This document shows positions 28,701-36,588 of a stretch of 59,876 nt of DNA, piece after piece. The DNA comes from an uncultured Acidimicrobiaceae bacterium (lineage in GTDB: Bacteria; Actinomycetota; Acidimicrobiia; Acidimicrobiales; RAAP-2). Every line of letters starts with the position of its first letter. Position 1 is the stretch's first letter. The translations under genes and the position numbers were made by a program. The stretch covers positions 1 through 59,876 of the forward strand of contig CAIQOJ010000022.1 of assembly GCA_903873395.1 (NCBI GenBank), written 5' to 3'. The notes beneath the pieces were generated by a model. The model had not been told where the DNA came from, searched no databases, and saw nothing but the letters and a program-made list of their open reading frames with translations.

Positions 28701-29591
28701 GTGATGTCTGACGAAGCGAACTCCATCGTCGAACCTGGTTCGATGGCCGATCGGGCATTGGTGATGGGGATTGTGAACGTCACGCCGGACTCGTTCTCGG
28801 ACGGTGGAGCGTGGCCTGATGCTGCCTCAGCCGTGCAGCACGGTCTCGATCTTGTGGCCCAGGGAGCCGACATCGTCGATGTGGGTGGTGAGTCGAGTCG
28901 GCCGGGGGCGGTCGTGGTCCCCGTGGACGAAGAGTTGCGGCGGGTCCTGCCGGTAATCGAGGCGTTGAGCCCTCACGTGCGCGTCTCGGTCGATACGGTC
29001 AAGCCCGAAGTTGCCGAGGCTGCCGTGGCCGCAGGTGCCACCTTGATCAACGACGTGTCGGCATCACTGTGGCAAGTTGCATCTGCCTGTGGCGTTGGTT
29101 GGGTGGCCATGCATCGTCGAGGCACACCGACCACCATGCAGGACGATCCTCGCTATGACGACGTGGTGACTGAGGTGCGCGACACTCTGCTCGAACGGGC
29201 AGCTCGGGCCGCCGAGGCCGGCGTCAGCGACATCTGGATCGATCCAGGAATCGGGTTCGGCAAGACGGTCCAGCACAATTTGAGCCTCTTGGCTCATCTC
29301 GATGTCCTGGTGGAAACGGGTTTCCCGGTTCTGGTGGGCACCAGCCGCAAGGCGTTTCTCGGCACCCTGGCTGCCAGCGAGGACGGTACAGTTCCTCCGC
29401 CGACAGAGCGGCTTGCTGGGTCGTTGGCCACCGCCACGCTCGCACTCCATCTGGGGGCGGGTATGGTCCGGGTCCACGATGTCGCGGCCACGGTGCAAGC
29501 GGCTCGTCTTGTTGGCCGGACGGTGCAGCAGGCAGGGGAAGGTGTGCAGGTGGGACGGAACAGTTCGGGACACGACGAGGTCCAGGCGTGA
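28701..29591 (+). CDS. folP: Dihydropteroate synthase
   Basis: The enzyme condenses hydroxymethyl-dihydropterin diphosphate with p-aminobenzoate, and is the sulfonamide target. The 296-residue TIM barrel shows VMGIVNVTPDSFSDGG near residue 25, DIVDVGGESSRPGA, SVDTVKPEVA, INDVSA, AMHRRGTPTTMQ, DPGIGFGKT and the final RVHDVAATVQA. The GTG start at 28701 agrees with the leaderless box. Its stop codon overlaps the phosphatase-like gene (GTGA). Confidence 0.96.
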   Translation: MMSDEANSIVEPGSMADRALVMGIVNVTPDSFSDGGAWPDAASAVQHGLDLVAQGADIVDVGGESSRPGAVVVPVDEELRRVLPVIEALSPHVRVSVDTVKPEVAEAAVAAGATLINDVSASLWQVASACGVGWVAMHRRGTPTTMQDDPRYDDVVTEVRDTLLERAARAAEAGVSDIWIDPGIGFGKTVQHNLSLLAHLDVLVETGFPVLVGTSRKAFLGTLAASEDGTVPPPTERLAGSLATATLALHLGAGMVRVHDVAATVQAARLVGRTVQQAGEGVQVGRNSSGHDEVQA

Positions 29592-30127
29592 AGGGCAAGT
29601 GGGCGGCGGGCATTCCCCCGCGTAATTTCACGTGGATAATCAAGGACCGCCTCGCCATGAGTGAGCGGCCAGGTGGCTTTGCACCCAATCATCGGAAGGT
29701 CCGGCGCCAAGAGGAGATCATTTGGCTCCAGGTGCAAGGGTTCACCAGGGTCGTGTCTCTGCTGCCGTCGTCGCACAACTTGCAGGCCTATGAAGAAAAG
29801 GACCTGGCCAGCGTCCATTTCCCACTGCCAGTCCACGGCGATGTGCGACCCGTGTTGGCGGAGGTCTTTCGAGATCTTCATGCCCGCTTGGCCATGGGTG
29901 AGCGGATCCTTGTCCACCAAGAAGAGCTCGGCGACCGGGTGGCAGGCGTGGTCGCCGCGTACCTCCTCTGGTCCAAGCGACTGCCCACGGGACCCCAAGC
30001 CATCACGGCCCTCGAGCACCTGACCGGCCACCCGATGGGACCGGCCGGGCGCGAACTGGTGGCCGTTGTCGGCCAAATCGATCCCCTCGCCGACACACCG
30101 GCCACCGGTGCACCCACCTCTGACTGA
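29588..30127 (+). CDS. Dual-specificity-phosphatase-like protein lacking the catalytic cysteine
   Basis: The 179-residue protein has the fold pattern of small tyrosine/dual-specificity phosphatases: FTRVVSLLPSSHNLQAYEEKDL, VHFPLPVHGDVRP (general-acid loop region), then RILVHQEELGDRVAGVVAAY, followed by a helical AITALEHLTG tail. The signature HCx5R appears as HQx5R (His110, Gln111, Arg117). Gln is encoded CAA at 29918-29920, which differs from both Cys codons at all three positions, so a simple read error is unlikely. The protein is expected to bind phosphorylated or anionic ligands but not to form the phosphocysteine intermediate. It is translationally coupled to folP and precedes folB, which places it in the pterin branch. 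Function unknown. Confidence 0.75.
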   Translation: MKGKWAAGIPPRNFTWIIKDRLAMSERPGGFAPNHRKVRRQEEIIWLQVQGFTRVVSLLPSSHNLQAYEEKDLASVHFPLPVHGDVRPVLAEVFRDLHARLAMGERILVHQEELGDRVAGVVAAYLLWSKRLPTGPQAITALEHLTGHPMGPAGRELVAVVGQIDPLADTPATGAPTSD

Positions 30128-30143
30128 TGCGCGGGTCCAACTG

Positions 30144-30521
30144 ATGCCCGGTTCTGCTGGAGACGTCATCGAGATCCGCGGGCTGCGGGTGATCGGTACC
30201 CACGGCGTCCTCCTCGAAGAGCAGGAGCGTGCCCAACCCTTCGAGCTCGACCTCGACCTGGCCGTAGATATGGCCGCAGCCGGTGCATCAGACGATCTGG
30301 GCGACACCGTCGACTACGGGGCAGTGTCGCAACTGGCCGCCGATCTGGTGGGCGGTCCTCGCTCGTACGCGCTGCTCGAGGCTCTGGCCACGGACATGGC
30401 CGGTGCGATCCTCGGTCTTGATCCTCGGATCGGGGCAGTCACTGTGGCACTGCGCAAGTTGCGGCCGCCCCTGCCGGTCGATGTGGCCACCGTGGGCGTG
30501 AGGATCACCCGCTCCCGGTGA
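30144..30521 (+). CDS. folB: Dihydroneopterin aldolase
   Basis: FolB cleaves dihydroneopterin to hydroxymethyl-dihydropterin and glycolaldehyde. The 125-residue protein has VIEIRGLRVIGTHGVLLEEQ at the N-terminus, a conserved Glu in FELDLDL, VDYGAVSQ and YALLEALA, and the C-terminal Lys in LRKLRPPLP. It fits the octameric FolB size. ATG 30144 is preferred; an earlier in-frame start would overlap the preceding gene and add an unrelated tail. It overlaps folK by GTGA. Confidence 0.94.
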   Translation: MPGSAGDVIEIRGLRVIGTHGVLLEEQERAQPFELDLDLAVDMAAAGASDDLGDTVDYGAVSQLAADLVGGPRSYALLEALATDMAGAILGLDPRIGAVTVALRKLRPPLPVDVATVGVRITRSR

Positions 30522-31027
30522 GCATCCCTTCGGGCCCGTCAGCGCAAACGCCCACGGTGCGGGCCTACCTCTCGCTCGGATCCAACCTGGGTGACCGCTG
30601 GTCTCACCTTCGTACGGCCGTCGATCGCCTGCGGGCTGGAGGTCCGGCCGCGGTCACCGCAGTGTCTCAGGTCTATGAGACCGATCCGGTCGGTGGGCCT
30701 GAGGACCAAGGGGCATTCTTGAACCTGGTGGTCGAGTTGGCCGTTCCCGTGGGACTCGACCCCTACAGCCTGCTCGAGCAGTGCCATCGTTTGGAGGCGG
30801 GCGCGGGACGGGTGCGGACGGTCCACTGGGGGCCGCGCACCCTCGATGCCGACATCATCTGGATCGATGGGCTGTCCCTAAATGATCCCGACTTGACCGT
30901 CCCACACCCCCGCTGGCGTGAACGTCGCTTCGTGCTGGCTCCGCTGGCCGAGCTGGCCCCTGACCTTGCCGACCCGGCCTTAGTCGCTGCCGCTGGCGGT
31001 GAGGTGCGCATCGTGGGTAGGGTTTGA
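30518..31027 (+). CDS. folK: 2-amino-4-hydroxy-6-hydroxymethyldihydropteridine diphosphokinase (HPPK)
   Basis: The kinase transfers diphosphate from ATP to hydroxymethyl-dihydropterin, giving the FolP substrate. The 169-residue protein shows AYLSLGSNLGDR, VYETDPVGGPEDQGAFLNLVVEL, and the magnesium/ATP motif WGPRTLDADIIWIDG, then VPHPRWRERRFVLAPLAEL. All are diagnostic. Start GTG 30518 shares GTGA with folB. Confidence 0.96.
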   Translation: MSIPSGPSAQTPTVRAYLSLGSNLGDRWSHLRTAVDRLRAGGPAAVTAVSQVYETDPVGGPEDQGAFLNLVVELAVPVGLDPYSLLEQCHRLEAGAGRVRTVHWGPRTLDADIIWIDGLSLNDPDLTVPHPRWRERRFVLAPLAELAPDLADPALVAAAGGEVRIVGRV

Positions 31028-31094
31028 CCATCAAGTTCTGATCTCCCTCTAACGACCGGCACCCACCGTGGGCTGGAACGTCGAAAGGGGTCTC

Positions 31095-31925
31095 GTGACC
31101 ACATTCCGCGTACTCGGACCCGGCCGTGCCGGCCGATCACTGGCAGACGCACTCGACTCGGTCGAGGGCTACGAACTCGTCGACCTGTGGGGTCGCGACC
31201 GTGCGCCCGAATCAGCCGCCATGGGTGTCGACGTCTTGATCATCGCCACTCCTGATGATGTCGTGGCCGAGGTGGCCTCTCGCATCTATCCGGTGCCCAC
31301 CACTGCCGTTCTGCACCTCTCGGGCTCGCTCGGACTCCACGTCCTGGCCGGTCACGAGCGTCGGGGCTCGTTGCATCCGTTGGTGCCCTTGCCCACACCG
31401 ACCATCGGTGCCGAGCGACTCCGTTCCGGAGTGACCTTGGCCGTGGCTGGTGACGGGGCCGCTCGGGCCATGGCGGAGGCATTGGGTGGCCACGTCGTCG
31501 AAGTGGCTGACGAAGACCGCGCCGCCTATCACGCAGCCGCAGTCATCGCCGCCAACCACCTGGTGGCTCTCATGGGTCAGGTGGAGCGGGTGGCGGCCAC
31601 GGCCGGGCTGACTCTGGACGCATTTGCCGGCCTCATGCGAGCGGCCTCGGAAGACGCACTGGCTCTCGGCCCACGTCAGGCCCTCACCGGTCCGGCCGCC
31701 CGAGGGGACTGGGACACCGTGGAGCGCCACCGCACGGCCCTGGCCGCCATGCCTGGCCACCGCACTGAGTTGGCCGGCTACGACGCCCTGGTCTCGTTGG
31801 CCCGGCGTCTTTCCCTGGGGACGGCGGCCGAGCCCGCCGAGACGGCATCGGCTTCCGCCGATGCCGTGCGTGAGGCCACCGCTGGCCTGGTCGCCGTGGC
31901 GGCCGGGGCCGAGCAGGTGGCGTGA
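31095..31925 (+). CDS. Rossmann-fold plus DUF2520 protein, putative oxidoreductase
   Basis: The 276-residue protein has an N-terminal NAD(P)-binding Rossmann domain (FRVLGPGRAGRSLADAL, then DVLIIATPDDVVAEVA and VLHLSGSLGL) and a helical C-terminal DUF2520 domain (residues about 130-250, AAYHAAAVIAANHLVALM). The layout matches 6-phosphogluconate-dehydrogenase-like reductases such as ketopantoate reductase. The gene overlaps panC by GTGA, and no panE is seen in the window, so a role in pantothenate synthesis is a fair guess but unproven. GTG 31095 with GAAAGGGG four bases upstream is the clear start. Confidence 0.88.
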   Translation: MTTFRVLGPGRAGRSLADALDSVEGYELVDLWGRDRAPESAAMGVDVLIIATPDDVVAEVASRIYPVPTTAVLHLSGSLGLHVLAGHERRGSLHPLVPLPTPTIGAERLRSGVTLAVAGDGAARAMAEALGGHVVEVADEDRAAYHAAAVIAANHLVALMGQVERVAATAGLTLDAFAGLMRAASEDALALGPRQALTGPAARGDWDTVERHRTALAAMPGHRTELAGYDALVSLARRLSLGTAAEPAETASASADAVREATAGLVAVAAGAEQVA

Positions 31926-32830
31926 CCATCGACGTCGCTGGGGTCATGGGCAGCCAGGTCGATGACGTAGCTGTCGTCACCACGCTTGCCGACTACGGCT
32001 CGATGCTGGACGCGGCTCGGGCTGGCGGACAACGGGTGGGTGTCGTGCTGACCATGGGGGCTCTCCACGCAGGACACGCCTCGCTGATCCGTCGGGCCGC
32101 AGACGAGTGCGACATCGTGGCGGTCTCGGTGTTCGTCAATCCCACCCAGTTCACCGAGGTCAGCGATCTCCTGGCCTACCCCCGCACCCTGGAGTCCGAC
32201 GTGGCCCTGGCCGCCGAGTCTGGTGCATCTCTGGTGCTCGCTCCTTCGGTCGAGGAGGTCTATCCCGGATGGCCAGACGCTGCGCACACCAAGGTGACCG
32301 TCGGTGCACTTGCCCGCCGCTGGGAAGGGGAGTCCCGGCCGGGTCACTTCGACGGCATGGCCACCGTGGTGACCAAGCTGCTCAGCGCTTCGGGGCCGTG
32401 CCGTGCGTATTTCGGCGAGAAGGACTTCCAGCAGTTGGCCATCGTGCGCATGGTGATGGCTGATCTGTCGCTGCCGGTCGAGGTGGTGGGGTGCACAACT
32501 GATCGTGAGGCGGATGGCTTGGCCCGCTCGAGTCGCAACGTGCGACTGACCCCTGCAGGACGGGTGGCGGCCACGTGTGTGGGGGAAGCACTCCGGGCCG
32601 GAATCAACGCCTGTGCCGCCGGAGTCGAGCCGTCAGCCGTCGATGCGGCCATGGCTTCGGTGGTCGCCCATGAGCCCCGGGCCGTCCTCGACTACGCCGC
32701 CCTTGTCGATGCCGTGACCTTGGAGCCGGCCGAACGGACCGATGACGGGCGACCCTTACGTTTGGTGATCGCCGTCGCCATCGATGCCGTCCGCCTCATC
32801 GACAACTGTGATCCCCGGGAGCCCTGGTGA
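31922..32830 (+). CDS. panC: Pantothenate synthetase
   Basis: The enzyme ligates pantoate and beta-alanine with ATP. The 302-residue protein has the nucleotide-binding VLTMGALHAGHASLIRRA, VFVNPTQF, SRPGHFDGMATVV, YFGEKDFQQLAIV, and LARSSRN (usually LAMSSRN). Residues 1-20 before the core are extra. Start GTG 31922 overlaps DUF2520, and its stop overlaps nadB (GTGA), so the block is translated as a coupled chain. Confidence 0.95.
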   Translation: MTIDVAGVMGSQVDDVAVVTTLADYGSMLDAARAGGQRVGVVLTMGALHAGHASLIRRAADECDIVAVSVFVNPTQFTEVSDLLAYPRTLESDVALAAESGASLVLAPSVEEVYPGWPDAAHTKVTVGALARRWEGESRPGHFDGMATVVTKLLSASGPCRAYFGEKDFQQLAIVRMVMADLSLPVEVVGCTTDREADGLARSSRNVRLTPAGRVAATCVGEALRAGINACAAGVEPSAVDAAMASVVAHEPRAVLDYAALVDAVTLEPAERTDDGRPLRLVIAVAIDAVRLIDNCDPREPW

Positions 32831-34578
32831 GCGCGGCCGCAGCCCGAAGCGAGGTCGACGGGGTGCTCGACGTCCTCGTGCTGGGCAGTGGCGTCGCCGG
32901 CCTCTCGGCCGCTGTGCGCCTTGCTGCTCCACTCGATGGTCCGTTGGCCTCCGGTATGGGCACCGCAGGGCTGCGGGTCGGCGTGCTGACCAAGGCCGAG
33001 TTGTGGCAGTCGGCCACGCGGTGGGCCCAGGGCGGGGTGGCTGCGGTGTTGGGAGGCGATGAGGACTCGACCGATCTTCATCTGGCCGACACTCTGGCCG
33101 CCGGAGTGGGCCTGTGTGACGCCGATGCTGTCCGAGTACTGGTCGACGAAGGACCCGCACGCGTCCATGAGCTGATCGCTATGGGTGCCGTCTTCGACCG
33201 CCAGCCAGGTGGTGCCTTGGCGTTAGCCCGCGAAGGAGGCCACTCTATGCCTCGCATCGTGCATGCGGGCGGTGCCGCCACCGGCGCTGAGGTCGAGCGG
33301 GCGTTGGTGGATGCCACTCGAGATTCGGCGGCGGCGGTCCTGGAAAAATGGTTCGCCCTGGACCTCATCGTCGAAGGCGGTCGGTGTCGAGGGGTGGTGG
33401 CCCTCGATGCGAACGGTGCCCGGGTGGAGGTGCGTGCCACCCACACGGTGCTGGCCACTGGCGGGGCCGGTCAGGTGTTCGCGGTGACGACCAATCCCGC
33501 CGAGGCCACCGGCGATGGGTTGGCCATGGCCCTTCGTGCCGGAGTGGCGGTGGCGGACGTCGAGTTCATGCAGTTCCACCCGACGGCCCTCCATCATCCG
33601 GCCATGCCCCGACCACTGCTCTCCGAGGCCCTGCGAGGGCATGGGGCCCTGCTCCGCGACGCACGGGGCGAACGGTTCGTCGACGAACTGGCTCCGCGTG
33701 ATGTGGTCAGTCGGGCCATGGCCGAGCGGATGGCTGGCCAAGGGGTGGAGAACCTCTGGTTGGATGCCACCGGACTCGAGGCGTTCAATGCGCGCTTCCC
33801 CACAATTGCTGCATCGTTGGCCGACATCGGGCTCGACCCGAGTGTCGATTGGCTCCCGATCGCCCCGGCCGCCCACTATCTGTCCGGTGGGGTGCTGACC
33901 GACCTCTGGGGGGCCACCGCGCTGCCAGGGCTCTGGGCGGCTGGCGAGGTGGCGTGCACCGGTGTCCATGGTGCCAACCGTTTGGCGTCCAACTCCCTCC
34001 TCGAGGGCATGGTGTTCGGCGCCCGTCTGGCCGAGGCCATCATGGACGGGACCGAGGAACCTGAAGCCTCCGGGGTGCTCGCTCCGGTGTTGTCCGGCGC
34101 CTTGGAGGACGTCGAGGTGCCCCGTCAGCCCGAGCCGTCCGATGACGCGCTGCCCCTTGATGCTCACGAGGATGTTGCCAAAGCCCGTGATCATCTTCAG
34201 CGGGCGATGACCGAGGGTGCTGGCGTCGTGCGAAGCGCCAGTTCGCTGACACGGGCTGAAGCGGCCCTCGATGTGGTCCAGGCTGGCCTGGCGGTGACGG
34301 GCCCGTCGGATCGAGCCCAGGGCGAGGTCGCCAACCTGATCACGGCGGCTCGCAGCGTCCTGGCTGCGGCCATCCTGCGGACGGAGACCCGTGGCGCTCA
34401 TGCCCGAAGCGACCACCCGACCCTCGAAGACGGCTGGCGCTGCCGCATCGTCCACCTGGCCGGCCGAACCGCGGTGGCTCCGATGGAGGTGGGATCGGGT
34501 GTGCCACCTGATGTCAGCGCACGTGCGGGGGGCCCGAGCGATGATCCGAGGGCCACGAGTGACAGAGGTGCTCCGTGA
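32827..34578 (+). CDS. nadB: L-aspartate oxidase
   Basis: This FAD enzyme oxidises aspartate to iminoaspartate, the first step of de novo NAD synthesis. The 583-residue protein has the dinucleotide-binding DVLVLGSGVAGLSAAVRLA, the active-site region ATRWAQGGVAAVLG, the REGGHSMPRIVHAGG loop, FMQFHPTALHHP, and AAHYLSGGVLTDLWGAT, then the C-terminal helical domain. nadA, usually beside nadB and nadC, is absent from this block. GTGA overlaps on both sides. Confidence 0.95.
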   Translation: MSAAAARSEVDGVLDVLVLGSGVAGLSAAVRLAAPLDGPLASGMGTAGLRVGVLTKAELWQSATRWAQGGVAAVLGGDEDSTDLHLADTLAAGVGLCDADAVRVLVDEGPARVHELIAMGAVFDRQPGGALALAREGGHSMPRIVHAGGAATGAEVERALVDATRDSAAAVLEKWFALDLIVEGGRCRGVVALDANGARVEVRATHTVLATGGAGQVFAVTTNPAEATGDGLAMALRAGVAVADVEFMQFHPTALHHPAMPRPLLSEALRGHGALLRDARGERFVDELAPRDVVSRAMAERMAGQGVENLWLDATGLEAFNARFPTIAASLADIGLDPSVDWLPIAPAAHYLSGGVLTDLWGATALPGLWAAGEVACTGVHGANRLASNSLLEGMVFGARLAEAIMDGTEEPEASGVLAPVLSGALEDVEVPRQPEPSDDALPLDAHEDVAKARDHLQRAMTEGAGVVRSASSLTRAEAALDVVQAGLAVTGPSDRAQGEVANLITAARSVLAAAILRTETRGAHARSDHPTLEDGWRCRIVHLAGRTAVAPMEVGSGVPPDVSARAGGPSDDPRATSDRGAP

Positions 34579-35456
34579 GCGATCCCGGGCTCGACTGGCA
34601 GCCGGTCGTCGATCCGCCGCGCGCCGCGGTCGTCGACGCGGTGGCGCGGGCAATCGCCGAAGACCTACTCCCGCTGGGTGACCTGACCGCTGGTTTGATC
34701 GACACCGGTCGTGAGGCCATCGTCGACGTAGTCAGCCGTTCCACGGGAGTCATGGCGGGCCGAGCTTGTGCTGTCGAAGCGTTCGCCCAGATCGACCCAG
34801 ACGTGCGGGTTGTGTGGCTGGAGCCCGATGGGTCGGCGGTGGGTCCTGGCCAGCTGGTGGCAACGGTCGAGGGCTCACTCCGGTCCATCCTCACCGCCGA
34901 GCGGACTGCATTGAATTTCCTTGGTCACTTGTCGGGCGTGGCCACCTTGACGCGTGCCTACGTGGACGCGGTTCGGGCGGCCAATCCTCACACCCGAGTG
35001 CTCGATACCCGTAAGACAACGCCAGGATTGCGGGCGCTAGAGAAGGCCGCCGTTCGGGCTGGCGGCGGTCATAATCACCGCGGCAATCTCTCCGAAGGCG
35101 TCCTGGTCAAAGACAACCATCTCGGTGGTGCTTCGATCGGCGACGCCGTGGCTCGCGCTCGTTCGCTGTGGCCTGGTCGGATGATCGAGGTCGAGTGCGA
35201 TCGCTTGGACCAGGTAGGCGAAGCGGTGGCCGCCGGGGCCACCGTCATCATGCTCGACAACATGGACCCGCCATCGGTGGCCGAGGCGGTGTCTCTGGTG
35301 CGATCCGCTGGATCTGATGCTCTCGTCGAAGTATCCGGAGGCGTGTCGCTGGCCACCGCGCCGGCTCTGGCGGCCGCTGGGGCCGATCTGCTGTCGGCCG
35401 GAGCGCTGACCCATTCAGCTCCCGTGCTCGACCTGGGCTTGGATCTGCGGGGATGA
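34575..35456 (+). CDS. nadC: Nicotinate-nucleotide pyrophosphorylase (quinolinate phosphoribosyltransferase)
   Basis: NadC converts quinolinate and PRPP to nicotinic acid mononucleotide. The 293-residue protein has the N-terminal EDLLPLGDLTAGLI, GPGQLVATVEGSLRSILTAERTALNFLGHLSGVAT, RKTTPGLRALEKAAVRAGGGHNHRGNLSEGVLVKDNH with the catalytic Lys and Arg residues, and EVSGGVSLATAPA. Length and motifs are standard. Start GTG 34575 overlaps nadB. Confidence 0.96.
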   Translation: MSDPGLDWQPVVDPPRAAVVDAVARAIAEDLLPLGDLTAGLIDTGREAIVDVVSRSTGVMAGRACAVEAFAQIDPDVRVVWLEPDGSAVGPGQLVATVEGSLRSILTAERTALNFLGHLSGVATLTRAYVDAVRAANPHTRVLDTRKTTPGLRALEKAAVRAGGGHNHRGNLSEGVLVKDNHLGGASIGDAVARARSLWPGRMIEVECDRLDQVGEAVAAGATVIMLDNMDPPSVAEAVSLVRSAGSDALVEVSGGVSLATAPALAAAGADLLSAGALTHSAPVLDLGLDLRG

Positions 35457-35488
35457 GCACCGTGATGCCCTCGATGTCCCACGCCTTC

Positions 35489-35533
35489 GCATCTGACTTG
35501 TCTGCATCTATCTCGTCAGCATCTGGCCTGGCG
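35489..35533. repeat. 15-bp x 3 degenerate tandem repeat between nadC and coaX
   Basis: Units begin at 35489, 35504 and 35519, each starting GCATCT (GCATCTGACTTGTCT, GCATCTATCTCGTCA, GCATCTGGCCTGGCG). They sit in the 206-base gap after nadC, which holds no supported gene. Confidence 0.75.
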
Positions 35534-35662
35534 GAATGTGGTTGGGGTGGCGTTGGGTCCGTGGGCCGAGTTGCTGGCTCAGCGCCAGGCCCGTTGCACT
35601 GACCGAACGCGCCCGACCCGGCGCAATCAGCCGGGACTGCCCGGCGACCTGAAAGGACGAAC

Positions 35663-36487
35663 ATGCTGCTGGCCATCGATGTGGGGAACACCGAGACCGT
35701 GGTGGGCCTCTTCACCGACGACCTGATCGTGCCCGACGACGACAGTGTTCCCCGCGACGGGACCGAGCCTCTCGGGCTGGCCCACCACTGGCGACTTTCG
35801 ACGGTGGATGTCCGCACGGCAGACGAGCACGCCCTGCTCATCACTCAGCTGCTCGACCTCAACGGCCTCGATGTCAACCAAACGGTGACGGGCATCGCCG
35901 TGACGTCGTCTGTCCCTCAGGTGACCTCCAGTCTCCGACAGATGGCTGGCCGATGGTTCGATGTGCCCACCGTTGTCCTCGAGCCGGGAATCAAGAGCGG
36001 CATGCCGATCTTGTATGACAACCCCAAGGAGGTAGGGGCTGACCGGATCGCCAACGCCGTGGGCGCCTACGACCTCTTCGGCGGACCGTGCGTGGTGGTC
36101 GATCTGGGCACGGCGACCACCTGGGACGCCATCAGCCCATCGGGTGAGTATCTAGGTGGTGCCATTGCCCCTGGAGTGGCCATCAGCCTGGAGGCACTGT
36201 TCGCTCACGCAGCGGCACTTCGTCGTGTCGAGCTCGTCGAACCCCGGAGTGTCATCGGCAAGTCGACAGTGGAGTCGATCCAGTCCGGCACCCTCTATGG
36301 CTATGCCGGCCAGGTCGACGGGCTGTGCCGCCGCATCGCCGGCGTCCTCGGCGAGTGCACCGTGGTCGCCACTGGTGGCCTGTCTGAGCTCATTGCCCCC
36401 TACTCGGACGAGATCGAGTACGTGGAGCCATGGCTGACGCTGCATGGCCTGCGCATCATCTACGACCGCAACATCGCCAAGTCCTGA
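35663..36487 (+). CDS. coaX: Type III pantothenate kinase
   Basis: CoaX phosphorylates pantothenate, the first committed step of coenzyme A synthesis, and needs a monovalent cation. The 274-residue ASKHA-fold protein shows LLAIDVGNTETVVGLF at the start, EPGIKSGMPILYDNPKEVGADRIANAVGAYDLFGGPCVVVDLGTATTWDAIS, and the PGVAISLEALF segment. An insert (PDDDSVPRDGTEPLG) after strand two is longer than usual. ATG 35663 follows AAAGGA. It lies downstream of panC in the same block and completes pantothenate to phosphopantothenate. Confidence 0.95.
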   Translation: MLLAIDVGNTETVVGLFTDDLIVPDDDSVPRDGTEPLGLAHHWRLSTVDVRTADEHALLITQLLDLNGLDVNQTVTGIAVTSSVPQVTSSLRQMAGRWFDVPTVVLEPGIKSGMPILYDNPKEVGADRIANAVGAYDLFGGPCVVVDLGTATTWDAISPSGEYLGGAIAPGVAISLEALFAHAAALRRVELVEPRSVIGKSTVESIQSGTLYGYAGQVDGLCRRIAGVLGECTVVATGGLSELIAPYSDEIEYVEPWLTLHGLRIIYDRNIAKS

Positions 36488-36506
36488 GAGACCGGTAAGT
36501 ACCGAG

Positions 36507-36588
36507 CCTCAGCGCAGCCACAGGCGGCTGACAACCTCAGCGCAGCCGCAGGCGGCTGACAACCTCAGCGCAGCCGCAGGCGGCTGAC
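36507..36588. repeat. 28-bp x 3 direct repeat forming three hairpins at a convergent junction
   Basis: Units start at 36507, 36535 and 36563. Units 2 and 3 are identical over 26 bases and unit 1 differs by one base. Each contains CAGCCGCAGGCGGCTG or a near copy, which folds as a 6-bp stem with a CAGG loop. Unit 3 is also the 3' end of the leftward propeller gene, including its TGA. The other two are extra copies downstream of that stop. The array lies between the ends of coaX and the propeller gene and may terminate both. Confidence 0.88.

Noticed and set aside
35248-35844. Minus-strand frame with repeated DADEIDADKSDA
   Set aside because: The acidic repeat is just the complement of the 15-bp array at 35489-35533, and the rest is antisense to nadC and coaX.
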